DNA of 5,782 nt from an uncultured Armatimonadota bacterium. Its GTDB lineage: Bacteria > Armatimonadota > Fimbriimonadia > Fimbriimonadales > Fimbriimonadaceae. Within the stretch, counting starts at the first letter, position 1. Each line of letters starts with the position of its first letter. Both the position numbers and the translations under genes were made by a program. Shown piece by piece: positions 1 through 5,782 of the stretch. The notes beneath the pieces were generated by a model. That model made no database searches. It was not told the origin of the DNA and saw nothing but the letters and a program-made list of their open reading frames with translations. The stretch covers positions 1 through 5,782 of the forward strand of contig CAMLEL010000176.1 of NCBI GenBank assembly GCA_946478935.1, given 5' to 3'.

Positions 1-1259
1 GCTCCGACGCTCCAAACCTTGAATCCCTTTCCCTTGGTCTCGTATCGCATAGGGTTGCCCGTGATCGGATCAACACCAAGAATGCCAAATGCGGTCAAGT
101 CTTTGGGGAGTCCTTGATGCCGACGACGCAGTAACTTGACGGCCAGCAGCTCAATGCGATGACTTGCAGCCGTCTTGGCATAAGCGTTCGCGGAATCATC
201 AAAGACGGGCAGCATGATTTGATTCACGAAGTTTTGAACGGAGTGATCGTTCTGAATCTTGTGGTCCATGTCTTGAAGCGCTTTTTTAAAGCCTTGCCAA
301 TCCTGCTCATCTTTTGGAAAGTTTTCGAATAGCTCCCGCCACATGGTCACCGCGCGAGCTTCAAACATTGTGCGGACAGCTGGGTCCCCGAGCGTGGCCC
401 GGTCGAGCGCACTTTCAAGTCCATTGGATCCATCTCCAAATCCGGTCGAGATTTCTCCAATACTTCTTATTTTCTGAATTCCAACCCTTCCCAAAACCAA
501 CTCGCCATAAAATGCACGGCGAACGCTTGGCAAGATTTGGCGGCGGACTAGCATTTGCTCAACCTTTGCGAGCATGGCCTGATCATCTTGGATGGCGTAC
601 AGCAGCCGATCCAGCGAGGCGTGGGCAACGGCATAGTTTGCAATGCAAACGAGTCCCCCAATAAGCGTGTATTCCTCGATCAATTGGTTTGAAATCGCAT
701 ACTGGATTTCGAGGTCGTGCAGGGCCCGATCATAGTTCTTGCGGGACAACCAGTATCGAGTCCGCGAGCCGCTCAGGCGGCTGACCGCCCGAATCTCTGC
801 GTACTCGGGAAACATCAGTTCGAACCCTTCTTCGTAGTTGCGCTTGAAATCAATCCTTGATTTCGTTGGCAATTGGTCGATCAGGTCGAAGACGGGCTTG
901 TAAAGTGCCAAAGCTGACTCATAAATGCCTTTGTCGTCAGGATGACCGCCGTACTCAGTCATGATGCGGATCTGCTGTCGGTTGGCGCGTTTCTCGGTGC
1001 TGGCTTTTAGTTCAGCAATCTTCTTATAAATTGGCGCCGCATTGTCAGCATCTGGGACCGGCGGGTTGGGTTGAAGTTCGTGGGGCTCTGTTGGAACGCC
1101 CATCGCGCGAAGCTTGGCCAACTCTGGCCCGAGCTTATCCCCCTCTTTACCGATTTGGCATTTTACGAAGCCGAACGCCAGCATAAGACCCAAGCACGGG
1201 AGCCCCACGCAGCCAATACAAGAAATCTTCAGCCAGTTTCTGGACCTTGGTTCCGACAT
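1..1259 (-). CDS. Membrane-anchored hypothetical protein, paralog of the gene just upstream (C-terminus cut by window edge)
   Basis: The frame is open from ATG at 1259 to the left edge (419 complete codons, no stop), so the C-terminus is missing. I do not recognise a named family. Residues 1-11 are polar and basic, and about 10-32 form a Cys- and Gly-rich hydrophobic segment, probably an uncleaved membrane anchor or signal sequence, leaving a large extracytoplasmic domain. The rest looks mainly helical. Clear blocks are shared with the neighbouring 475-residue protein: G-V-x-T-E-P-x-x-L-Q-P, D-F-x-R-x-Y-x-x-G-F, L-G-R-V-G-I, and a C-terminal block from about residue 384. In that block 18 of 36 residues are identical, ending G-F-K-V-W-S-V-G. 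The pair therefore arose by tandem duplication. The start lies 4 nt after the upstream stop codon with no clear Shine-Dalgarno, which suggests translational coupling. No catalytic motif is visible. The gene is certain as a coding region; its function is unknown. Confidence 0.85.
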   Translation of the reverse strand, partial: MSEPRSRNWLKISCIGCVGLPCLGLMLAFGFVKCQIGKEGDKLGPELAKLRAMGVPTEPHELQPNPPVPDADNAAPIYKKIAELKASTEKRANRQQIRIMTEYGGHPDDKGIYESALALYKPVFDLIDQLPTKSRIDFKRNYEEGFELMFPEYAEIRAVSRLSGSRTRYWLSRKNYDRALHDLEIQYAISNQLIEEYTLIGGLVCIANYAVAHASLDRLLYAIQDDQAMLAKVEQMLVRRQILPSVRRAFYGELVLGRVGIQKIRSIGEISTGFGDGSNGLESALDRATLGDPAVRTMFEARAVTMWRELFENFPKDEQDWQGFKKALQDMDHKIQNDHSVQNFVNQIMLPVFDDSANAYAKTAASHRIELLAVKLLRRRHQGLPKDLTAFGILGVDPITGNPMRYETKGKGFKVWSVG

Positions 1260-1263
1260 CGTA

Positions 1264-2691
1264 CTATGGACGCGTGTGTCCGCTAAATCTACTCGGAGCA
1301 CGTTGCGGAGAAGCCTCCGCGATCGGCATATCAAATGCCATCACGAGATCATAGCCATGGGTGCCGTTGCCCCCACGCTTCCGCTTGACACCGCCCTGAT
1401 CCACACGATCTGGTCCGACGCTCCAAATCTTGAAGCCATTTCCCAGTCGAAGGTAACCGAACGGTTTTGCAGCGAACGGATCACGCGCCAAATCTCCAAA
1501 CCCGCTCAGGTTGTTGGGGAGCCCCTTGACTCGGGAATGGAGCAGGAGGAACGAGAGTCGTTCCATCTGCTGTTCCGCTGCACGGGACGCAGCCGCATCG
1601 GCAGCTTGATTGAGGATGGGGAATAGAATCCGATTCAAGATGTTCTCGATTGACTTATCCTTGTCGATATCATCGACCACCACCCTTAGCGAGTAAGAAG
1701 TTCCAATCCAGTCAGTTCGGTCATCCGGGAGCCGGCGAAAGAGCTTTAACCAAGCTTCCGCATATTTCGCTTCGTACATTCGGCGGACTCGCTCATTTCC
1801 AAGCAGCAAGTCAACCCAGTGGGGAGGTTCCGAGTTTGGATCGCCGCCGGCAGCTCCCAAAGCGGCAATGGAAGAGGGACCCCGCAGCGATGCAATCCCC
1901 ACGCGACCGAGGACCCATTCGCCTCCCAAAGCTTTTCGAAAGTCGGGAGCGGGGAGGACGCTTCGCCGCATCGCCTCGAGTTCGGCCAAAGTCTTCCGAT
2001 CGTTGCGAGCATCGACCATAAACGTATACAGCGTGTTGTGATTGATCGCCTGAACGGCCGTGTAAACAAGGTTTGCGATAAGGAACGACTCTTGTTGGAT
2101 GTGTTCGCCAACCCGGTAAGAAATTCTGAGCGTTTGAATCGCGGCACGTCGGTCCCCCACCAGCCACTGAGCCTTGGAACGGGAACAGAGCCACTTGGCA
2201 AGTCGCTTCTGATCCGCAAATTCGGGGAAAAGGAGCGCAAACCCCTGGTTGTAGTCCCTTCTGAAGTCCAAGCCGGGCCGATCCATCAATTCTTCGGCAC
2301 TGTTAAAAATGGCCTGCTGCTTTTTGACGGCCGCAACGACTTTTGGCAGGTCAGCTGAATTCCCACTTGGCCCAGCGAACCCATCGAGCAATTTAATGAC
2401 TTCGACTCCAGCGCGTGACCCTTCCAGCTCATTCAAGTGGGCGCCGATCGAGCGATAAATGTCGGCAGCATTTTCCGAATCGTTGATGCGTGGGACAGGT
2501 TGCAGGTCGGCCGGTTCGGTGGCGACCCCCAACTTCCGCAACTCAGCGAGATGAACGGGCAATTTGTTGGCGGTTCGATTGATCTGCCAAGTGAGAACGA
2601 ATCCCCCCACTCCGCAAATCAGCAACGGAGTCAGCAGGCAACCAAATACGGCCAAGCGCCCCGGTCTTCGACGACCCGAGTCGCTTCGCAT
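1264..2691 (-). CDS. Membrane-anchored hypothetical protein with C-terminal WSVGPD motif
   Basis: This is a 475-residue protein of unknown function. I chose ATG at 2691 because it falls 1 nt after the TfoX-domain stop codon and has AGGG 5 nt upstream (2697-2700). A longer form from TTG at 2748 would overlap that gene by 56 nt and put 19 extra residues before the anchor. Residues 2-12 are strongly basic and about 13-34 are hydrophobic, giving an N-in membrane anchor with the bulk outside the cytoplasm. The middle appears helical, without recognised catalytic residues. The C-terminal region (about 390-434) carries D-P-F-A-A-K-P and G-F-K-I-W-S-V-G-P-D-R-V-D-Q-G-G. This resembles a tail often seen in planctomycete and armatimonad secreted or pseudopilin-like proteins, where the last part is usually acidic (DDGG). 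Here D-Q-G-G is followed by a basic K-R-K-R stretch, so any metal site may be altered. It is the middle gene of a tight three-gene cluster and a paralog of the next gene. Confidence 0.85.
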   Translation of the reverse strand: MRSDSGRRRPGRLAVFGCLLTPLLICGVGGFVLTWQINRTANKLPVHLAELRKLGVATEPADLQPVPRINDSENAADIYRSIGAHLNELEGSRAGVEVIKLLDGFAGPSGNSADLPKVVAAVKKQQAIFNSAEELMDRPGLDFRRDYNQGFALLFPEFADQKRLAKWLCSRSKAQWLVGDRRAAIQTLRISYRVGEHIQQESFLIANLVYTAVQAINHNTLYTFMVDARNDRKTLAELEAMRRSVLPAPDFRKALGGEWVLGRVGIASLRGPSSIAALGAAGGDPNSEPPHWVDLLLGNERVRRMYEAKYAEAWLKLFRRLPDDRTDWIGTSYSLRVVVDDIDKDKSIENILNRILFPILNQAADAAASRAAEQQMERLSFLLLHSRVKGLPNNLSGFGDLARDPFAAKPFGYLRLGNGFKIWSVGPDRVDQGGVKRKRGGNGTHGYDLVMAFDMPIAEASPQRAPSRFSGHTRP

Positions 2692-2692
2692 A

Positions 2693-3037
2693 TCAGCCCT
2701 GCATGGCTTTCTTGCGAACGTACCCAGCACTACGCTCGACCCAAACAATGAATTGGTCGATATTGTCGAGCACTTGCTTCGGCATGTTCACGTACTCTCG
2801 CATTGGTTCAGACTCCGCGTCCGGATGGAGTGGACCTGCGCCAGGCAGGTTCATGGCTTCCTCGAAATCCTCCGGGGACAATTTCAAACCAATTTCTTCG
2901 CCGATCAAAAAGGCGAACATTCGCTCGCCAGTGTAGACACCCATGCCGCCAAACATTCGGCGCGCACGAACGTCGTAGGCCTCTGCAGCCTTCATCATCT
3001 GCTCGTACCTTAGTGGACGATATACCATTGCGCTCAA
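2693..3037 (-). CDS. TfoX/Sxy N-terminal-domain protein
   Basis: This 114-residue protein consists of a single TfoX N-terminal domain. The signature is R-R-M-F-G-G-M-G-V-Y at residues 26-35, followed by the paired-strand pattern E-R-M-F-A-F-L-I and G-L-K-L (38-53). The C-terminal helix carries Y-V-N-M-P and ends in a basic tail. Full TfoX/Sxy of gammaproteobacteria, the competence regulator, has an additional C-terminal domain that is absent here. Stand-alone N-domain proteins are widespread and mostly uncharacterised, so a competence role should not be assumed. The start is taken as TTG at 3037 because GAGGAG (3046-3051) lies 8 nt upstream. The internal ATG at 3028 would be 17 nt from that site, too far. 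It is the first gene of a tight cluster: its TGA is followed after 1 nt by the ATG of a membrane-anchored protein. Confidence 0.85.
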   Translation of the reverse strand: MSAMVYRPLRYEQMMKAAEAYDVRARRMFGGMGVYTGERMFAFLIGEEIGLKLSPEDFEEAMNLPGAGPLHPDAESEPMREYVNMPKQVLDNIDQFIVWVERSAGYVRKKAMQG

Positions 3038-3045
3038 GGCAGATT

Positions 3046-3051
3046 CTCCTC
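3046..3051 (-). promoter_or_regulatory. Ribosome binding site GAGGAG selecting a TTG start
   Basis: The minus strand reads GAGGAG here, ending 8 nt before TTG at 3037. This is a near-consensus Shine-Dalgarno at ideal spacing. It decides the start of the TfoX-domain gene in favour of TTG over the ATG three codons later. Confidence 0.65.
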
Positions 3052-3101
3052 AGCCAGAAGTGGATGGCACCGATCTCCCAATGCAATCGGGGCGATAGAT
3101 C

Positions 3102-3107
3102 ATTGTA
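3102..3107 (-). promoter_or_regulatory. Possible -10 element TACAAT for the TfoX-domain cluster
   Basis: The minus strand reads TACAAT, five of six matches to the sigma-70 -10 consensus. It lies between the 3' hairpin of the signal peptidase gene and the TfoX-domain start, and would give a leader of roughly 55-60 nt. At 17 nt spacing the upstream hexamer (CCGTCG) does not resemble a -35 box, so this is weak evidence for an independent promoter. Confidence 0.2.
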
Positions 3108-3115
3108 CCCGGTGA

Positions 3116-3172
3116 CTCTAAATTCGACGGTTCGAGAAGCAATTCCTTCTCAAACCATCGTTCAAATTAGAG
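3116..3172 (-). terminator. Long imperfect hairpin spanning the signal peptidase stop codon, possible terminator
   Basis: Inner arms are 3125-3139 and 3146-3160 with a 6-nt loop. Thirteen of 15 positions are Watson-Crick, and the other two become G-U pairs only in the minus-strand transcript. This favours a structure working in the RNA of the signal peptidase gene. An outer stem pairs CTCTAA at the far side (3116-3121) with TTAGAG (3167-3172), with an internal loop between the two stems. The TAA stop of the signal peptidase (3167-3169) lies inside the outer arm. No U-run follows on the minus strand (AATTTAGAG), so it is not a classical intrinsic terminator. It could instead protect the 3' end or be a processing site. 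Confidence 0.4.
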
Positions 3173-3727
3173 GTCTTTGGGCGAAAGTTCAACGCTTTCG
3201 TCGTATGGTCTTTCGTTAACCAGCTTGGCCCGGATCGCGGAAACTGGCATCACTCCCAACGTCCTCGAATCCACCGAAGTGACGGGGTTGTCACCAAGCA
3301 GAAAAACGTAGTCGTCCGGGATTCTCGTATAGCTGATCGGTACTTTGCTCAAGTTCTTCATTCGGTCGAACTGATAAGCGATGGCGGGTCGCCAACGATG
3401 GACAAAGTAACGGAGTTCCATCCAGTCGCCAGGAGCAAATGCGACACGCTTAACCATCGTGCCGTAGGGACCTTCGATGATGACCACGTCGCCCTTCTTC
3501 AAGCGGCCGATGTTCGTGGTGGCAAGAGCGACTTCATTGTTGCGATAAGTGGGCGCCATGGAGTTACCGACAATGACTGCCGGTCGATAAGGTTGGGCGA
3601 GGTAGACACTGGCGAACAGGGCTGCTCCACTCGCAAACCGAAAGATCCGACTACCAATAAATCCCTTCCAATCCATTTGTGTCCCATCCAAATTCCCGCT
3701 TAACCACGTCGTCGAAGCGATAATCAA
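3167..3727 (-). CDS. lepB: Signal peptidase I (S26 family)
   Basis: This membrane-bound serine protease removes N-terminal signal peptides from exported preproteins on the outer face of the cytoplasmic membrane. Numbered from TTG at 3727 (186 residues), it has one hydrophobic segment at about 31-45. The G-N-S-M-A-P-T box holds nucleophile Ser56. M-V-K-R-V holds general base Lys93 and is followed by A-P-G-D. The final box G-D-N-x-x-x-S-x-D-S-R-x-x-G (145-158) is intact. The length and single anchor fit the short form rather than the longer, two-anchor E. coli enzyme. The start is uncertain. TTG at 3727 directly follows an in-frame stop and has AGGAAAGG 7 nt upstream. ATG at 3676 (169 residues) has GGGA 5 nt upstream and would also give a sensible anchor. 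The gene is divergent from polA and lies upstream of the TfoX-domain cluster on the same strand, 129 nt away. It may be one of several signal peptidases in the genome. Confidence 0.93.
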   Translation of the reverse strand: MIIASTTWLSGNLDGTQMDWKGFIGSRIFRFASGAALFASVYLAQPYRPAVIVGNSMAPTYRNNEVALATTNIGRLKKGDVVIIEGPYGTMVKRVAFAPGDWMELRYFVHRWRPAIAYQFDRMKNLSKVPISYTRIPDDYVFLLGDNPVTSVDSRTLGVMPVSAIRAKLVNERPYDESVELSPKDL

Positions 3728-3859
3728 CTAACGACCTTTCCTACTCTTTTCGTTTACCGGAAAGCGAAACAAGAGTCCAACGGCCCAATCTAGAGGTTCC
3801 ATAGTTGACGGGTCGATACTGGGTCTGCCACAACGCTTTCGCGCGGGTAACTTAGCTCC
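3728..3859. promoter_or_regulatory. Divergent intergenic region between signal peptidase and polA
   Basis: These 132 bp must hold the promoters for both divergently transcribed genes, unless one of them starts inside its neighbour. Toward polA there is TTGACG at 3805-3810, a good -35 match. The hexamers 16-18 nt further on (around 3827-3834) match the -10 consensus poorly, and polA has no visible Shine-Dalgarno. Toward the signal peptidase there is TTGGAC (3780-3775 on the minus strand), with only weak GTAAAC or TAAACG at the expected -10 distance. No operator palindrome or riboswitch is evident. Confidence 0.35.
3735..3742 (-). promoter_or_regulatory. Ribosome binding site AGGAAAGG for a TTG start
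   Basis: The minus strand reads AGGAAAGG, ending 7 nt before TTG at 3727. A TAG stop in the same frame sits immediately before that TTG, so this is the furthest upstream start available to the signal peptidase. It supports, but does not prove, use of TTG over ATG at 3676. Confidence 0.4.
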
Positions 3860-5782
3860 ATGGGCCATAAGCGTCTGGTCATCATCGATGGTTACAGCCT
3901 CCTCTACCGCGCATTCTTTGCCACGCGATACCTTTCCACCGCCGATGGCCGCCCGACGAACGCCCTCTATGGCTTCACCCAGATGCTCTTTCTCCTGCTG
4001 GAGAACATCAAACCGGACGCGATCGTGGTGGCTCTGGACGCACCCGGAAAGACTTTCCGTCATGCGGAATTTGCCGAATACAAGGGCACACGGCGCGAAA
4101 CCGCAGAGGAACTCAAAGTTCAACTGCCGATTGCTCGCGACCTGATCGCGGCTCTTGGCATTCCTTCGATCGAAGTGACAGGTTACGAGGCGGATGACAT
4201 CGTCGGAACCGTCAGCCGACTGGCGGAAGAGAACGGATACGATACGACGATCGTCACTGGCGACCTGGACGCGCTACAACTTGTCGACGAATGCGTATCC
4301 GTCCTAACAATGAAGCTTGGCGTGACGGATACGGTGACCTATGGACCCGAGGGCGTCATGGAGCGTTGGGGAGTAACGCCGCAACAGGTGCCGGATTTTA
4401 AGGCAATCAAGGGAGACACCAGTGACAATATCCCGGGTGTTCCGGGCATTGGAGACAAGGGCGCTGCCGAGTTGATCCAAACCTTTGGGTCCATCGAGGC
4501 AATCCTCGAACAATTCGGAGAAGTCCCTCCGAAGTATGCCAAGAAGATTGAGCCGGTCATTGACTCGCTGAAAATGAGCAAGTTCCTTGCGACCATCGAT
4601 CGCAAAGTTCCTCTCGATTACGACTTCAAGCCGTTTATATTGACTCCCGACCAACTCGAAGCGGCCAAAGTGATGCTTGAAGCCTACGAATTCAAATCCC
4701 TCCATCGCCGAGCCGACAAAGTCCTTGGGGCCTATCTAGATGGGGCAGTAGCATCGATGGCGCCGGCCGAAGTCGAATTGGAGGCATTGCAGGTTCGGCT
4801 GATCCCGGTTGGAGATATCGTCGGCCTCGCCAAGTTTGTGGGTGAGGAGCCTTACTCAGTCTATTTCTCATCTTCGATGGCGCGCGATCTCTTCGATGAT
4901 CCAGAGCGCAAAGCCTACTTGGCGAAGGGTGCCGATGTGGCAGAGTGCAGCGAGGCAGACGCGCTCGAATACATTGGCAAAAATCCTGGCAAGGGAATCT
5001 TTCACGATTCCAAGTCCGCATTCAAGCGATTGGACGCACTGGCCCCTCGGGCGGAACCGCACGGCATTCCGGGATTCGATTCGATGCTCGCTGCTTTTGT
5101 CTTGCAGTCTCAGCGATCCTCCTATTCGTTGCGGGACCTGGTGCAGGGTTACCTCGATATCCAACCGCCAACGAGGCCTGAGGAAATGGCAGCCGCCCTT
5201 TACCTGCTTCAGCCGGCATTGCGGGACAGACTCAAAAAGGAGGAGCAGGAGCGAGTATTGGAAGAGGTGGAGCTTCCTCTCGTTCCCATCTTGGCCGAAA
5301 TGGAGAAGCACGGGATCGGTGCCGATCGCCATCAATTGCGTGAATTCTCAAAGTCGCTGCAGTCCGAAATTGAACGGGTGACCGCCCATATTTATCAGCT
5401 TGCGGGTCAGGAATTCACGATCGGATCACCAAAACAGTTGGGCGAAGTCTTGTTCGACAAGCTGCAAATTCCTGGAGCACAAAAGACGAAAACTGGCTAC
5501 GCGACTGGAGCCGAAATCCTCTTGCAGATTGCACCGCAACATGAGATTGCATCGGAAGTTCTGAATTGGCGTGAACTGACCAAGCTGAAGTCGACGTATG
5601 CCGACGCGCTTGAGAAACTGATTCACACCGACGGACGGATTCACACAACCTACAACCAAATTGGGGCTGCGACAGGCCGACTTAGCTCGAATGATCCCAA
5701 CCTACAAAACATTCCCATCCGCACGGAGCTTGGCCGTGGCATTCGGAAGGCATTTATTGCTCAAGACGGCTACCGGCTGTTG
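3860..5782 (+). CDS. polA: DNA polymerase I (C-terminus cut by window edge)
   Basis: This repair and Okazaki-fragment polymerase removes RNA primers with its 5'-nuclease and fills gaps. The frame is open from ATG at 3860 to the window edge (641 codons). The 5'-nuclease domain (about 1-290) has Asp10 in I-I-D-G, the basic E-Y-K-G-T-R region (73-78), E-A-D-D (110-113), G-D-L-D (134-137) and K-G-D-T-S-D-N-I-P-G-V-P-G-I-G (184-198). This is the complete set of metal-binding acids and the helix-hairpin-helix. The middle part (about 300-465) aligns with the 3'-5' exonuclease fold. It lacks the D-x-E of Exo I and the acidic residues of Exo II and III (only H-D-S-K at 382-385), so proofreading is probably lost, as in Thermus and Bacillus PolA. 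The polymerase domain begins near 465 and includes T-G-R-L-S-S-N-D-P-N-L-Q-N-I-P (605-619). The window ends about three residues before the expected motif A Asp. No clear Shine-Dalgarno precedes the start. Confidence 0.97.
   Translation, partial: MGHKRLVIIDGYSLLYRAFFATRYLSTADGRPTNALYGFTQMLFLLLENIKPDAIVVALDAPGKTFRHAEFAEYKGTRRETAEELKVQLPIARDLIAALGIPSIEVTGYEADDIVGTVSRLAEENGYDTTIVTGDLDALQLVDECVSVLTMKLGVTDTVTYGPEGVMERWGVTPQQVPDFKAIKGDTSDNIPGVPGIGDKGAAELIQTFGSIEAILEQFGEVPPKYAKKIEPVIDSLKMSKFLATIDRKVPLDYDFKPFILTPDQLEAAKVMLEAYEFKSLHRRADKVLGAYLDGAVASMAPAEVELEALQVRLIPVGDIVGLAKFVGEEPYSVYFSSSMARDLFDDPERKAYLAKGADVAECSEADALEYIGKNPGKGIFHDSKSAFKRLDALAPRAEPHGIPGFDSMLAAFVLQSQRSSYSLRDLVQGYLDIQPPTRPEEMAAALYLLQPALRDRLKKEEQERVLEEVELPLVPILAEMEKHGIGADRHQLREFSKSLQSEIERVTAHIYQLAGQEFTIGSPKQLGEVLFDKLQIPGAQKTKTGYATGAEILLQIAPQHEIASEVLNWRELTKLKSTYADALEKLIHTDGRIHTTYNQIGAATGRLSSNDPNLQNIPIRTELGRGIRKAFIAQDGYRLL

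Noticed and set aside
314..664. Plus-strand frame of 116 codons
   Set aside because: It is antisense to the clear paralog frame, has an implausible composition, and shows no ribosome binding site.
1071..1626. Plus-strand frames of 71 and 170 codons across the junction of the two paralogs
   Set aside because: Both minus-strand paralogs are supported by mutual protein similarity along this stretch. The plus-strand products are low-complexity shadows.
1746..2358. Long open frames on both strands inside the middle gene (for example + 1819-2358, - 1746-2240, - 1811-2194)
   Set aside because: They overlap the 475-codon frame, have Arg-, Ser- and Pro-rich compositions typical of shadow frames, and lack recognisable domains or ribosome binding sites.
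3060..3105. Possible small hairpin (GATCT ... AGATC, CCGAT ... ATCGG) in the TfoX leader
   Set aside because: The stems are only 5 bp with large loops and compete with each other, so they are not distinguishable from chance.
3728..4123. Minus-strand frame of 131 codons running from the intergenic region into polA
   Set aside because: It overlaps the 5' end of polA antisense, shows no domain and mostly mirrors polA codons.
4304..5381. Several frames of 88-190 codons within polA (plus 4809-5381, minus 4304-4705 and 4868-5335)
   Set aside because: polA is continuous and motif-bearing through this whole stretch, so these are frame shadows.
1..5782. Search for mobile elements, CRISPR repeats, tRNA genes and defence systems
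   Set aside because: No transposase, integrase, regularly spaced repeats, cloverleaf sequence or defence domain was seen. The direct repeats found belong to the paralogous genes.

Overview
The window reads as ordinary bacterial chromosome (moderate GC, dense genes, Shine-Dalgarno-type starts). No tRNA, rRNA, CRISPR array, insertion sequence or phage gene is visible. The lineage cannot be fixed from the sequence alone. The C-terminal pattern D-P-x(4)-P-x-x-Y ... G-F-K-x-W-S-V-G(-P-D) in the two tandem proteins is a style I associate with Planctomycetota and Armatimonadota. The sequence style of the DNA polymerase I leans the same way. This placement is tentative.

Layout. The left two thirds (about 1-3037) hold a minus-strand cluster transcribed right to left. 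It starts with a small TfoX N-terminal-domain protein (3037 to 2693), followed after 1 nt by a 475-residue membrane-anchored protein of unknown function (2691 to 1264). After a further 4 nt comes a second, paralogous membrane-anchored protein (1259 leftwards), cut by the window edge. The near-zero spacing argues for one operon with translational coupling.

Upstream of that cluster, also on the minus strand, lies a signal peptidase I (3727 to 3167) with its Ser/Lys catalytic dyad intact. Its stop codon sits inside a long imperfect inverted repeat (3116-3172), which probably folds in the transcript and may separate it from the TfoX cluster. A 132-bp divergent intergenic region (3728-3859) separates it from polA on the plus strand (3860 to the right edge). 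PolA has an intact 5'-nuclease domain, a 3'-5' exonuclease-like domain that appears to have lost its metal-binding acidic residues, and the start of the polymerase domain. It is cut about three residues before the expected catalytic Asp of motif A.

Functional links. polA and the signal peptidase are housekeeping genes. The two paralogs are exported or membrane-anchored proteins of unknown role, and I see no enzymatic motif in them. No defence, mobile or biosynthetic system can be supported. The most unusual items are the tandem paralog pair coupled to a TfoX-domain gene, the hairpin over the signal peptidase stop codon, and the degenerate proofreading domain of PolA. Every stretch longer than about 130 bases is coding.
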